From: Bacteroidales bacterium
Lineage (GTDB): Bacteria > Bacteroidota > Bacteroidia > Bacteroidales > F082
Assembly (NCBI GenBank): GCA_015488735.1
Contig: WFNG01000185.1
Location: 1 to 58,685 of the forward strand
DNA: 58,685 nt
Direction of reading: 5' to 3'
Shown: positions 35,493 to 44,257 of the stretch, piece after piece
Position numbering within the stretch: position 1 is the first letter of the stretch
Layout of the letters: each line of letters begins with the position of its first letter
Program-made: the position numbers and the translations under genes
Notes under the pieces: generated by a model
Databases searched by the model: none
Told to the model about the DNA's origin: nothing
What the model saw: only the letters and a program-made list of their open reading frames with translations

Positions 35493-36512
35493 ATGAGTAT
35501 TTATATATTAGGTATTGAATCTTCCTGCGACGACACCTCAGCGGCTGTTTTAAAAGACCGTCGGATTTTGTCGAATGTCATTGCTAATCAAGACATTCAC
35601 AAAAGCTATGGAGGCGTTGTGCCGGAATTAGCTTCGCGGGCACACCAACAAAACATTATTCCTGTCGTGGAGGTGGCTCTGCGAAAAGCAAAAATACAGA
35701 AAAATCAGTTGGATGCCATCGCTTTTACACGAGGTCCCGGATTGTTGGGCTCTTTGCTTGTAGGAACCTCTTTTGCCAAGGCTTTTGCCATGGGATTAAA
35801 TATTCCAATTATTGAGGTCAATCATCTGAAAGCGCACATCCTGGCTCATTTTGTGGAGGTTACACCTGACAACCCGCATCCAGCTTTTCCCTTTCTTTGT
35901 TTGACCGTTTCGGGAGGGCACACACAAATTGTGAAGGTGAACAGCCCTTCAGATATGGAAATATTGGGAAAAACCATTGATGATGCTGCTGGTGAAGCTT
36001 TTGATAAAGCTGCTAAAATTATGGGGCTGCCTTATCCCGGTGGCCCGGAAATTGATAAACTTGCAAAATCAGGAAATCCCAAAGCATACCCGTTTCCAGA
36101 ACCCAAAATAAAAGGGCTGAATTATAGTTTCAGCGGACTTAAAACTGCATTCCTGTATTTTTTGCGCGATCAGCTGAAACTGGACGATGCTTTTATTGAG
36201 AAGAACAAAGCAGATATTGCAGCTTCTATCCAGGATACCATTATTCGGGTTCTATTGAGCAAGCTCAGGAGGGCAAGTCGCGAAACCGGAATTACAGAAG
36301 TTGCAATTGCAGGTGGTGTCTCGGCAAATTCGGAATTGCGAAAACAGCTTTTGACGATGGCTGAAAAAGAGAGATGGGAAGTATTTGTCCCGGATTTTCA
36401 GTTTACTACAGATAACGCAGCCATGATTGCCATAACAGGATATTTTAAATACCTGAACAAAGAATTTGCTTCTCAGGATATTGTGCCGTACGCTAAAAGT
36501 CGTTTAAGATAA
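35493..36512 (+). CDS. tsaD: tRNA threonylcarbamoyladenosine synthase subunit TsaD
   Basis: A 339-residue Kae1/Qri7/TsaD protein that transfers threonylcarbamoyl from TC-AMP to A37 of ANN-decoding tRNAs, together with TsaB and TsaE. It begins with ILGIESSCDDTSAAV and has the metal-binding His111 and His115 (VNHLKAHILAH), SGGHTQ, and GGVSANSELR near the end. Length is typical. The gene is divergent from tamB with no base between the two start codons and ends at a bidirectional terminator. Confidence 0.97.
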   Translation: MSIYILGIESSCDDTSAAVLKDRRILSNVIANQDIHKSYGGVVPELASRAHQQNIIPVVEVALRKAKIQKNQLDAIAFTRGPGLLGSLLVGTSFAKAFAMGLNIPIIEVNHLKAHILAHFVEVTPDNPHPAFPFLCLTVSGGHTQIVKVNSPSDMEILGKTIDDAAGEAFDKAAKIMGLPYPGGPEIDKLAKSGNPKAYPFPEPKIKGLNYSFSGLKTAFLYFLRDQLKLDDAFIEKNKADIAASIQDTIIRVLLSKLRRASRETGITEVAIAGGVSANSELRKQLLTMAEKERWEVFVPDFQFTTDNAAMIAITGYFKYLNKEFASQDIVPYAKSRLR

Positions 36513-36522
36513 AATTAAAAAT

Positions 36523-36553
36523 AAAAAAAGCCCCGGTTTCCCGGAGCTTTTTT
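36523..36553. terminator. Bidirectional intrinsic terminator after tsaD
   Basis: AAAAAAAGCCCCGG-TTT-CCCGGAGCTTTTTT: a GC-rich stem with one mismatch, flanked by A and T runs, between convergent tsaD and the barrel gene. Confidence 0.85.
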
Positions 36554-36572
36554 GTCTGTTACAATGTGTTTT

Positions 36573-37181
36573 TTAAAGTTCGTAACCCATGGTTACGCCA
36601 ATCATTTTATTTCGTGATTGTGAATCAGATTTATCAAAATGAGACAGTCCTACCGTTAGCCGTACATCCCAAAACAGAAAATGTTTTCCCACAGGCTGCC
36701 TGAAACCCACGCCAAACAAAGCGCCTACCTCTGCTTTATGCGATGCATCCATGAGGTTTGTGGTGTGCTCCACACCAGCAATTTTTTCTGTCTTTTTTGC
36801 ATTTGTCAGAAACGCTACGTAAGGTCCTGCATTGAGGTGAATGCTCAGTTTGGTATGATACGTATGTCCGAAAGAATAATCAAATAATACGGGAACACTC
36901 AGATAATCGTAATTCGTGTTAATGTTTTCGGAATGGCTTCCTTTCTGGTCATAATCCACCTCAGCCTGTAGCATCATATTATCATTAAAATGATAATTGC
37001 CAATTAACCCGGCAGTAAGGCCATAACGGATGTTGCTGTTATTGTAATACTCGGCAACACCGGATTGAACAGCACCGTTCAGACCTGCTTTAATGCCATA
37101 ATGGAATTTCTGTGCCGAGGCGGGCACGGCAAAAGCCATGAGTAATGCCAGAGCAACTAAACTTACTTGTAATTTTTTCAT
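36573..37181 (-). CDS. PorT-family outer-membrane beta-barrel protein
   Basis: 202 residues: a Sec signal peptide (MKKLQVSLVALALLMAFAVPASA, cleaved before QKF), then a small beta barrel with the opening FHYGIKAGLNGA, the middle strand MMLQAEVDYDQKGSHS and LSVPVLFDYSFG, the pattern of the OMP_b-brl_2/PorT group. The role is unknown; many such barrels are structural or adhesion proteins. It is transcribed alone, with a possible promoter about 240 nt upstream. Confidence 0.85.
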   Translation of the reverse strand: MKKLQVSLVALALLMAFAVPASAQKFHYGIKAGLNGAVQSGVAEYYNNSNIRYGLTAGLIGNYHFNDNMMLQAEVDYDQKGSHSENINTNYDYLSVPVLFDYSFGHTYHTKLSIHLNAGPYVAFLTNAKKTEKIAGVEHTTNLMDASHKAEVGALFGVGFRQPVGKHFLFWDVRLTVGLSHFDKSDSQSRNKMIGVTMGYEL

Positions 37182-37424
37182 TTTTTTACTTTTTTGTTAT
37201 TTGAAATGTATGAATTTATAGTTTATATTTAATGTAATGACTATATAAGTTTATTAGTCGGTTACTGAATAAAAAAATATATTAGCAATTAGTTTTCAAA
37301 TATAATGCCGTATTGCCAATTAATTCATTTGCTGTCATGATTTCCGAAAGGGAATGCAACAATGACTTATTTTATTTAATATATCTAATTTATCTGCCAT
37401 ATTGACTATTATCGTTTAGCGGTG

Positions 37425-37456
37425 CAAATTTAAACAAAAATATAATAGGAAAACAA
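37425..37456 (-). promoter_or_regulatory. Candidate promoter of the barrel gene
   Basis: Minus strand: TTG (37454-37456), 21 nt, TAAATTTG (37425-37432). The start point near 37418 would leave a long 5' leader of about 237 nt. Confidence 0.4.
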
Positions 37457-37524
37457 TGAAGGAAAATAACAGCTAATTTTTATCATGGAATAACAAAATG
37501 TTAACGAAATTGAATGGTTTTCTT

Positions 37525-37532
37525 TACTTTTG
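37525..37532 (+). promoter_or_regulatory. Candidate -7 element of the acyl-CoA synthetase gene
   Basis: TACTTTTG, 34 nt before the ATG at 37567; the -33 side has only a weak TTA about 21 nt upstream. Confidence 0.4.
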
Positions 37533-37566
37533 CTATCTTTAGGCACAAAATGTAAATAATTGCATT

Positions 37567-39216
37567 ATGATAAAAGAAAACTTAGTTGAATATTTTGAAA
37601 CGGCCATCAAGGAAAACTGGGACAAGCCTGCTGTATCAGATTACAATGGTAAAATAAATACCTTTGGAGAAGTGGGCGAAAGTATCTTAAAATTTCACAT
37701 AATCTTTGAGAAAACAGGGATAAAAAGAGGAGATAAGATTGCTCTTATCGGGAAAAATTCTGCCAATTGGGCTGTGGCCTATCTTTCGGTAATAACTTAT
37801 GGGGCTGTGATAGTTCCAATATTACCGGATTTTCTGCCAAAAGACATACATTTTATTGTCAATCACTCAGAATCCAAAGCATTTTTTTCAGCTTCAAACA
37901 TATGGTCAGCGCTGGATATTAACCAGATGCTGGAGCTTAAATATATTATTGGTGTGGAAGAGCTAATGCCGCTTTTTTCACGTATTGACCACCTTGAAGA
38001 GGTAATACACTCGCTGAATGGTTCGTTGGATGAGAAATATCCTGACGGATTAAATGCTGAAAATTTCAGTCTGCCACATACGGGAAATGATGAACTGGGA
38101 GAAATTAGTTATACTTCAGGAACTACCGGTTTTTCTAAGGGTGTTATGCTTTTACACAACAGCCTGGCAGCCAATGTTCGGTTTGCCAGAAGCCACATGC
38201 CTCTGGAATCAGGCGATAAAATTGTCTCCTTTTTACCACTGGCACATGCTTACGGGCTTGCCTTTGAGTTCCTTTTTCCCTTTTCGCTTGGCTGTCATAT
38301 TACCTTCCTCACAAAAACGCCGAGTCCTCAGATTATTACTCGTGCTTTCCAGGAGATCAAACCACGTCTTATTCTTTCTGTTCCACTTGTAATTGAAAAG
38401 ATTTACAAGAAAAAAATACTTCCGGTAATCAATAAATCTCCCATAAATTGGATGCTCAATACCCCTTTGCTGAATAAATTGATTTACAAAAAAGTGCTTG
38501 CCGGTGTAAAAGAGGGTTTCGGTGGAAACTTTGTGGAAGTTGTGGTAGGCGGTGCTGCGCTGAGTCATGAGATTGAAAGTTTTTTCAAGAAAATAGGATT
38601 CCCAATCACAGTAGGTTACGGAATGACTGAATGCGGACCACTAATTTCTTACGTGGCTGCCGACAAAGCTAAAATAGGTTCCTGTGGTATTGCTGTCGAT
38701 ACTTTAGAGATAAAAATAGATTCTGAAGATCCTGAACATAAAGTGGGGGAGATTCTTATGCGTGGCGAAAATGTTATGACTGGTTACTATAGAAACAAGG
38801 AAGCAACTAAAATGGTTTTGGATAAGGACGGCTGGCTCCATTCAGGTGATCTTGGCCTGATGGACAAAGAGGGTTTTATCTTTATAAAAGGACGCAGCAA
38901 AAGTATGATTCTCGGTTCTTCAGGACAAAATATTTACCCTGAGGAGATAGAATCCATGTTGAACAACCGTGCTTGCGTGGCCGAATCTATTGTTATACAG
39001 CGCGATGGACGATTAGTGGCACTGGTTTACCCAGATGAGGATGTACTGAAAAGTATGGCGCTTTCTACCAAAGAGCTGGAGGAGAAGCTGGAGAATTACA
39101 GAAAGGAAATGAACAAACAAATACCGTCTTTTATGGCTGTTTCGCGTATTGTTCTCCATCCCGATCCTTTTGAAAAAACGCCAAAGCAAAGTATTAAGCG
39201 CTTTTTGTACCAATAG
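37567..39216 (+). CDS. Long-chain acyl-CoA synthetase-like AMP-binding enzyme
   Basis: A 549-residue ANL enzyme of the FadD/FACL branch. ATP loop YTSGTTGFSKG is near residue 180, VGGAALSHEIE and GYGMTECGPL follow in the middle, and then GWLHSGDLGLMD, GRSKSMILGSSGQNIYPEEIE (hinge) and a C-terminal TPKQSIKRFLY with the late lysine. It should convert free fatty acids to acyl-CoA. It is unrelated in branch to the PaaK-like enzymes at 172-8052. The next gene starts 49 bp later on the same strand. Confidence 0.9.
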   Translation: MIKENLVEYFETAIKENWDKPAVSDYNGKINTFGEVGESILKFHIIFEKTGIKRGDKIALIGKNSANWAVAYLSVITYGAVIVPILPDFLPKDIHFIVNHSESKAFFSASNIWSALDINQMLELKYIIGVEELMPLFSRIDHLEEVIHSLNGSLDEKYPDGLNAENFSLPHTGNDELGEISYTSGTTGFSKGVMLLHNSLAANVRFARSHMPLESGDKIVSFLPLAHAYGLAFEFLFPFSLGCHITFLTKTPSPQIITRAFQEIKPRLILSVPLVIEKIYKKKILPVINKSPINWMLNTPLLNKLIYKKVLAGVKEGFGGNFVEVVVGGAALSHEIESFFKKIGFPITVGYGMTECGPLISYVAADKAKIGSCGIAVDTLEIKIDSEDPEHKVGEILMRGENVMTGYYRNKEATKMVLDKDGWLHSGDLGLMDKEGFIFIKGRSKSMILGSSGQNIYPEEIESMLNNRACVAESIVIQRDGRLVALVYPDEDVLKSMALSTKELEEKLENYRKEMNKQIPSFMAVSRIVLHPDPFEKTPKQSIKRFLYQ

Positions 39217-39265
39217 TTTGGCCGAACAGAATATTAATTTATTAACGTTATGAATTTCGGCTTTT

Positions 39266-42082
39266 ATGTCTGATCCAAATTCTTTTTTGGATAAAATTGC
39301 AAGTTTTATTATCCGTTCCGGAAACGCCGATAATATGCACACGTTGGTTGTCATGCCTAACCAACGTTCGCAAATTTTTTTGAAACAGTCCCTTGCCAAA
39401 AAATCGGAGAATGATTTGTGGCTTCCTGAAATGCTTACCATTGATGAACTTATGGCACAACTATCGGGGTTAACGGTCATTGATCCGCTGGTTGCTTATT
39501 TTGAACTTTTCAGAATTCATCGCGACATGGAAAAAGAGAAAGCCCGTAGCTTAGACGATTTTCTTTCCTGGGCTCCTCTCATGCTAAATGATTTCAGTGA
39601 TGTAGATTATTATCTGGCTGAAGCACATGGTCTTTTTAATGAACTTTCAGAGGTGAAAGCTTTGGAGCAGTGGAATCTGGGAGAACGTCCTTTGACAGAA
39701 ATGCAAAAGACGTATCTTGCCTTTTTTCATTCACTTTTTGGTTATTATGAACGGCTTCAAATGCAGTTGCTAACGAAAAAAACGGCTTACAAAGCTATGG
39801 CTTACCGGGTAGCGGCAGAGAAAATGATGGCTGGAGATTTTGAATTTGTGGGTTGGAAAAATTTTGTCTTTGCAGGTTTTAATGCGCTTACAGAAGCCGA
39901 AAAGCAGGTCGTGTCTGCATTGAAGGAACATTTCCGGTTACATTATTTTATCGATGCTGACCACTATTATTTTGATTCCGGTAATACGGAAAACCATGAA
40001 GCTGGGATATTTCTGCGTAATATTTCAAAACTTCTGAAAGCTGATAATCCGCTATGGGTTGGCAATACATTACTTACAGAGAAAAAGGAGATTGAAATTG
40101 TTGCCGTACCCCGCCAAACCGGGCAGGTTAAATACGCCGGACAGCTTTTATATGAATGGATTGCTGAGCAGAAAGTTGATGCCAAAAGCATTGCCGTCGT
40201 ACTCGCTGATGAGCGGTTGTTGATACCACTTCTTGAATCGACACCTTCGGGAGAGGCTGGCAATCAAACATTTCGGTATAATGTCACCATGGGCTATCCG
40301 CTATTGCAAAGTCCGTTTTACGATCTGGTATATCGATGGACGCAGTTGTTGATTCTGCGAAAGGAAGATGCCTCTTCACGAATTTCTTTACCGGCGCTGG
40401 AGGGATTGTTGCAAAACCCTTTGCTTGAAATGCTGACTGGTCATCGCCTTTCTGAATTTTTCTCTCCCAATACTTTTTATATAAAAGCAGATGAAATCAT
40501 GCAATCAGTGTCGGATAAGTCGCTTTCATCTATATTCAATTTGCTGCTTGGATGGGAAAATCCGGGGCAATTCATAGATAAGCTGAAAGCGATCCTTATG
40601 TTGTTTCAGAAATTACCGGCCCTGTTGGAGAATAAAAACAGATTGCTGCAGTTTCAACTTTCGTTGATGATGCAAGTTTTGAAACTGGCCGAAAGCGTTT
40701 TTTATGAACAAAAAGAATATCTCGGCTATCCGAGTATTCAAAAAATTTTACTGCAGCTGATGGGACGTAAAGAGGTGAGCCTAAAGGGTGAACCGCTTAC
40801 GGGAATTCAGGTTATGGGAATGCTGGAAACAAGAAACCTGGATTTTGAACATGTCATAATCCTTGGGGCAAACGAAGGTGTCTTGCCCAAAACAGGATTT
40901 CAGGAATCTTTTATTCCATACGATTTACGTAGTGCCTATAAGCTACCCTTGCAAAATACCAAAACAGCAGTGATGTCCTATCATTTTTTTCGACTGTTGC
41001 AACACACCCGGCATGCCGTTATGATTTATAATTCCGAACCGGATGTTATGGGTGGGGGAGAGGCCAGTCGGTTTGTATTACAAATAGAAAACGAACTGAC
41101 CAGACGAAATCCGGAAATTTATGTATCCCGAAAAATAGTCAACGTACCACTGAAAAAATCCGACAAACTTCAGGAAATTGTCATCTGGAAAGAAGCAAAT
41201 ATTTTACAACGACTGCGTACATTGGCCGAAACTGGCATATCGCCCTCTGCATTAAACACATATGTACGCTGTCCATTACAGTTTTATTACCACTATGTGG
41301 CAAAAATTGATGTTCCTGTTCAACCAGAAGTTTCGGTACAGTCTGATACTTTTGGCAGTGTGGTACATGGCGTTCTCGAACAACTTTACAATCCGTTTAA
41401 GGGAAGGACTGTCGATGTCGAAGAACTTGACAAAAGTTTGAAGAAAAATCTTGATGCTTTTCTTCTTCAGGAGTTTCAAAAAAACTATGGCAGAAGCGAT
41501 CTGAATTATGGCCGGGATCTGCTGGTTTATAATGTAGCCCGTAAGTATGTGGAACGGTTTGTAACAAATGAGGCTACTATGCTTAAGAAAGTACCACGCG
41601 AACTCATAGACACGGAAAAGGCTATACAAACATTGCTGGAGGTGAATGGTTTCACGGTAAAGCTGAGAGGTTTTATCGACAGGATAGATAAAAATTCCCG
41701 TAACGATGAAATAAGAATTATTGATTATAAAACCGGGACTGTTAGCCCGAAAGATCTGAATATAAAATCATGGGATGCCGTAATTGAAGATACGAAATTC
41801 TCAAAAGCATTTCAGGTACTGGTATATGCGTGGCTGTACAACAGAGAACAAAAAATGGAAAAGAATCTTATTCCTGGAATTATTAGTCTGAAAACGACTC
41901 ACAGCAACTTTATCCCCGTAATATTTCCACAAACGGATACTGAGGGTAATACACTGGATGAAGTTACCATTCTGTTGCATACGCTTATTTCTCAGATTTA
42001 CAATGAGGAAAAAGCATTTTCGCAAACAATGGATGAGAAAATTTGTGAATACTGCGATTACAAGAGCCTTTGCAATCGTTGA
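39266..42082 (+). CDS. addB: AddB-type PD-(D/E)XK nuclease with Fe-S motif
   Basis: A 938-residue partner of the AddA-type enzyme. The N-terminus (LVVMPNQRSQIFLKQSL) has lost the Walker A loop, as expected for an inactive helicase-fold subunit. The central segment GEPLTGIQVMGMLETRNLDFEHVIILGANEGVLP is split by convention into the UvrD-like late motifs. The nuclease domain starts at SPSALNTYVRCPLQFYY and has FGSVVHGVLE, LRGFIDRID and IIDYKTG. Cys669 together with Cys927, Cys930 and Cys936 (CEYCDYKSLC) forms the four-cysteine iron-sulfur staple typical of AddB. It is encoded 8.3 kb from addA on the opposite strand. Confidence 0.88.
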   Translation: MSDPNSFLDKIASFIIRSGNADNMHTLVVMPNQRSQIFLKQSLAKKSENDLWLPEMLTIDELMAQLSGLTVIDPLVAYFELFRIHRDMEKEKARSLDDFLSWAPLMLNDFSDVDYYLAEAHGLFNELSEVKALEQWNLGERPLTEMQKTYLAFFHSLFGYYERLQMQLLTKKTAYKAMAYRVAAEKMMAGDFEFVGWKNFVFAGFNALTEAEKQVVSALKEHFRLHYFIDADHYYFDSGNTENHEAGIFLRNISKLLKADNPLWVGNTLLTEKKEIEIVAVPRQTGQVKYAGQLLYEWIAEQKVDAKSIAVVLADERLLIPLLESTPSGEAGNQTFRYNVTMGYPLLQSPFYDLVYRWTQLLILRKEDASSRISLPALEGLLQNPLLEMLTGHRLSEFFSPNTFYIKADEIMQSVSDKSLSSIFNLLLGWENPGQFIDKLKAILMLFQKLPALLENKNRLLQFQLSLMMQVLKLAESVFYEQKEYLGYPSIQKILLQLMGRKEVSLKGEPLTGIQVMGMLETRNLDFEHVIILGANEGVLPKTGFQESFIPYDLRSAYKLPLQNTKTAVMSYHFFRLLQHTRHAVMIYNSEPDVMGGGEASRFVLQIENELTRRNPEIYVSRKIVNVPLKKSDKLQEIVIWKEANILQRLRTLAETGISPSALNTYVRCPLQFYYHYVAKIDVPVQPEVSVQSDTFGSVVHGVLEQLYNPFKGRTVDVEELDKSLKKNLDAFLLQEFQKNYGRSDLNYGRDLLVYNVARKYVERFVTNEATMLKKVPRELIDTEKAIQTLLEVNGFTVKLRGFIDRIDKNSRNDEIRIIDYKTGTVSPKDLNIKSWDAVIEDTKFSKAFQVLVYAWLYNREQKMEKNLIPGIISLKTTHSNFIPVIFPQTDTEGNTLDEVTILLHTLISQIYNEEKAFSQTMDEKICEYCDYKSLCNR

Positions 42083-42138
42083 TAAGGTTGGTTTGGCTCT
42101 TTATATTGTAATCGATTAACTTATATTTGAAATTTACT

Positions 42139-42146
42139 TATTTTTG
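42139..42146 (+). promoter_or_regulatory. Candidate -7 element of the signalling operon
   Basis: TATTTTTG fits TAnnTTTG and lies 52 nt before the ATG of the first hybrid kinase. A second TATATTTG lies just upstream. No well-spaced TTG was found for either. Confidence 0.35.
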
Positions 42147-42197
42147 TTTTGTAGGTCCGGGTGGCCCTATTTTTGAAATACCTAATTATTAATTACA

Positions 42198-44246
42198 ATG
42201 GAAAAAAAATACAATATCCTCATTGTTGATGATCGTCCTGAAAATTTGTTAACACTTGAAGGGATACTGGAAAGCCCACAATTAAATATTATTAAAGCAC
42301 ATTCAGGGAATGAAGCTTTGGGACTTTTGCTGGAATACAATATGGCGCTGGTACTAATGGATGTGCAGATGCCGGGTATGGATGGCTTTGAAACTGCCGA
42401 AATAATGCGTAGTAGCGAGAGGACCAAACATATCCCTATCATCTTTGTAACTGCTATCAGCAAACAACGAAAGCATATATTTAAAGGTTATGAAACCGGC
42501 GCTGTCGATTATCTATACAAACCCCTTGATCTGGAAATACTGAAAAGTAAAATTGCTGCATTTATTGAACTGTTCAAATACGAAGAAAAACTTGAACAGA
42601 CAGCTGCCAAGCTCCAGGAAACAGTAGAAGAGCTTCATGAGGCAAAGATAATTGCCGAGAACGCTACAGAAGCCAAAAGTACTTTTCTGGCTTCCATGAG
42701 CCATGAAATCCGTACACCGCTCAATGGCATTATTGGTATTGCGGAACTTGGCCTTCTTGATAAGGATTTGAGCCCTTTGCAGGCTGAACGTTTCGTGGAT
42801 ATCAGGAATTCTGGTCAAAACCTTCTGGAAATTATTAACGATATACTTGATATCTCGAAAATAGAAGCGGGCAAACTGGAACTGGAAGAAGCTGAGTTTA
42901 GCATTCGTGGATTGCTGGATAAGGTTTTTAAGATTATTAATGTTTTTGCACAAGATAAAGATGTTGATATTGTGGTTGATATGGCACCGGATATTCCCGA
43001 TATCTTAATCGGAGATTCATTGCGTATCAGGCAGATTCTTACCAATCTTTTGAATAATGCCGTGAAATTTACCGATAAAGGAATTGTCAGGCTGAAAATA
43101 GAACTTATCGATTTGGTTGAAGAACAAATCCGGTTGCGCTTTTGTGTTGAAGACACTGGTGTTGGAATACCAAAGGAAAAACAGAAAATATTATTTGAGA
43201 AATATACACAGGCAGATGCATCCATTACCCGGAAACATGGCGGAACAGGGCTGGGGCTCAACATTGCCAGAATGCTTGTGGAATTGATGGGGGGTAAAAT
43301 TGAAGTAGAAAGTACAGAAGGGAAAGGGAGCAAGTTTTTCTTTGCTATTAATTTGTTAACTGGCGATCAAACTTATGATCTTGCAATTTTAAAAACGAAA
43401 CCACCACTTAAATATAATCGGGTATTACTTCTTTCCAGGCATGAAAGGCTAAACCTACCATTGGGTAAGATCTTTGACTTTTGGAAAATTGAAAAGGTAT
43501 TTGTTTCCACACCGAAGGAAGCAATACACCATTTATCCGAAAGGCATTTTGATGTAATCTTTCTGGATTTTGACAGTTTTGAGAAAAATATTCAAGATAT
43601 TATTAGTCAGGTTGAAAAAACATTGGGCAATACTGAAACCCAGCTGGTTTTCCTTTATAAGCAAAAAGTAAACGTTGAAATTAACCGGCTGAAAAAATTA
43701 GAAAAATACGGGTTTTTACATAAACCGGTTTTGCAATGCGACTTAAGAGATTATTTTCAGGGAATAACACCTCATTCACGTATGGCAGAAGTTGCGAAAA
43801 AGCCAAAGGCTAAACGGACAACAGGTGCTTCAGATACTCAGATTAGCCTCCCGTTTAGTGATGAAACAGAGATTTTGGTGGCTGAGGATCAATTGATTAA
43901 CAGAAAAGTTATTACCCAGTTTCTCGAACGAAAAGGCTGGATTGTTGAGGTTGTGGAAAATGGTAAACAGGCAGTAGACATTCTTAAAAAATATCCCAAC
44001 AGGTTTTCGCTGGTTCTTATGGATGTGCAAATGCCTGTAATGGATGGTCTTGAGGCAACAAGGCAAATCAGGTTAGCGGAGACAGAAAGAAAAACTTATG
44101 TTCCCATTATTGCCATGACGGCTCATGCTATGAAAGGGGACAAAGAACAATGTATTGCTGCAGGAATGGATGATTATCTTTCAAAACCGGTAAATCCGGG
44201 AGAATTATACGAATTAGTTGGAAAATACACAATAAATAAGCTTTAA
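42198..44246 (+). CDS. Soluble hybrid histidine kinase (REC-HisKA-HATPase-REC-like-REC)
   Basis: 682 residues with no membrane segment. Receiver 1 occupies residues about 5-125 with Asp55 ([10 protein letters not shown]) and the Lys in YKPLD. A short coiled coil leads to HisKA with His169 ([12 protein letters not shown]), then the HATPase (about 270-385) with N-box [14 protein letters not shown] and GTGLGL. Residues about 405-520 are a receiver-like fold lacking the acidic pair but keeping Asp457 and a Lys-Pro. Receiver 2 (about 560-680) has Asp609. An N-terminal receiver lets another kinase control this one. It is the first gene of a four-gene operon and ends 11 bp before the membrane kinase. 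Confidence 0.92.
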   Translation: MEKKYNILIVDDRPENLLTLEGILESPQLNIIKAHSGNEALGLLLEYNMALVLMDVQMPGMDGFETAEIMRSSERTKHIPIIFVTAISKQRKHIFKGYETGAVDYLYKPLDLEILKSKIAAFIELFKYEEKLEQTAAKLQETVEELHEAKIIAENATEAKSTFLASMSHEIRTPLNGIIGIAELGLLDKDLSPLQAERFVDIRNSGQNLLEIINDILDISKIEAGKLELEEAEFSIRGLLDKVFKIINVFAQDKDVDIVVDMAPDIPDILIGDSLRIRQILTNLLNNAVKFTDKGIVRLKIELIDLVEEQIRLRFCVEDTGVGIPKEKQKILFEKYTQADASITRKHGGTGLGLNIARMLVELMGGKIEVESTEGKGSKFFFAINLLTGDQTYDLAILKTKPPLKYNRVLLLSRHERLNLPLGKIFDFWKIEKVFVSTPKEAIHHLSERHFDVIFLDFDSFEKNIQDIISQVEKTLGNTETQLVFLYKQKVNVEINRLKKLEKYGFLHKPVLQCDLRDYFQGITPHSRMAEVAKKPKAKRTTGASDTQISLPFSDETEILVAEDQLINRKVITQFLERKGWIVEVVENGKQAVDILKKYPNRFSLVLMDVQMPVMDGLEATRQIRLAETERKTYVPIIAMTAHAMKGDKEQCIAAGMDDYLSKPVNPGELYELVGKYTINKL

Positions 44247-44257
44247 ATTTTGCGATA

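Larger units (their letters stand above)
37182..37566. other. AT-rich divergent intergenic region
   Basis: 385 bp between the barrel gene (minus) and the acyl-CoA synthetase gene (plus). It holds a minus-strand promoter candidate (37425-37456), which would give the barrel gene a leader of about 240 nt, and a plus-strand TACTTTTG (37525-37532). No gene or RNA that I recognise. Confidence 0.5.
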
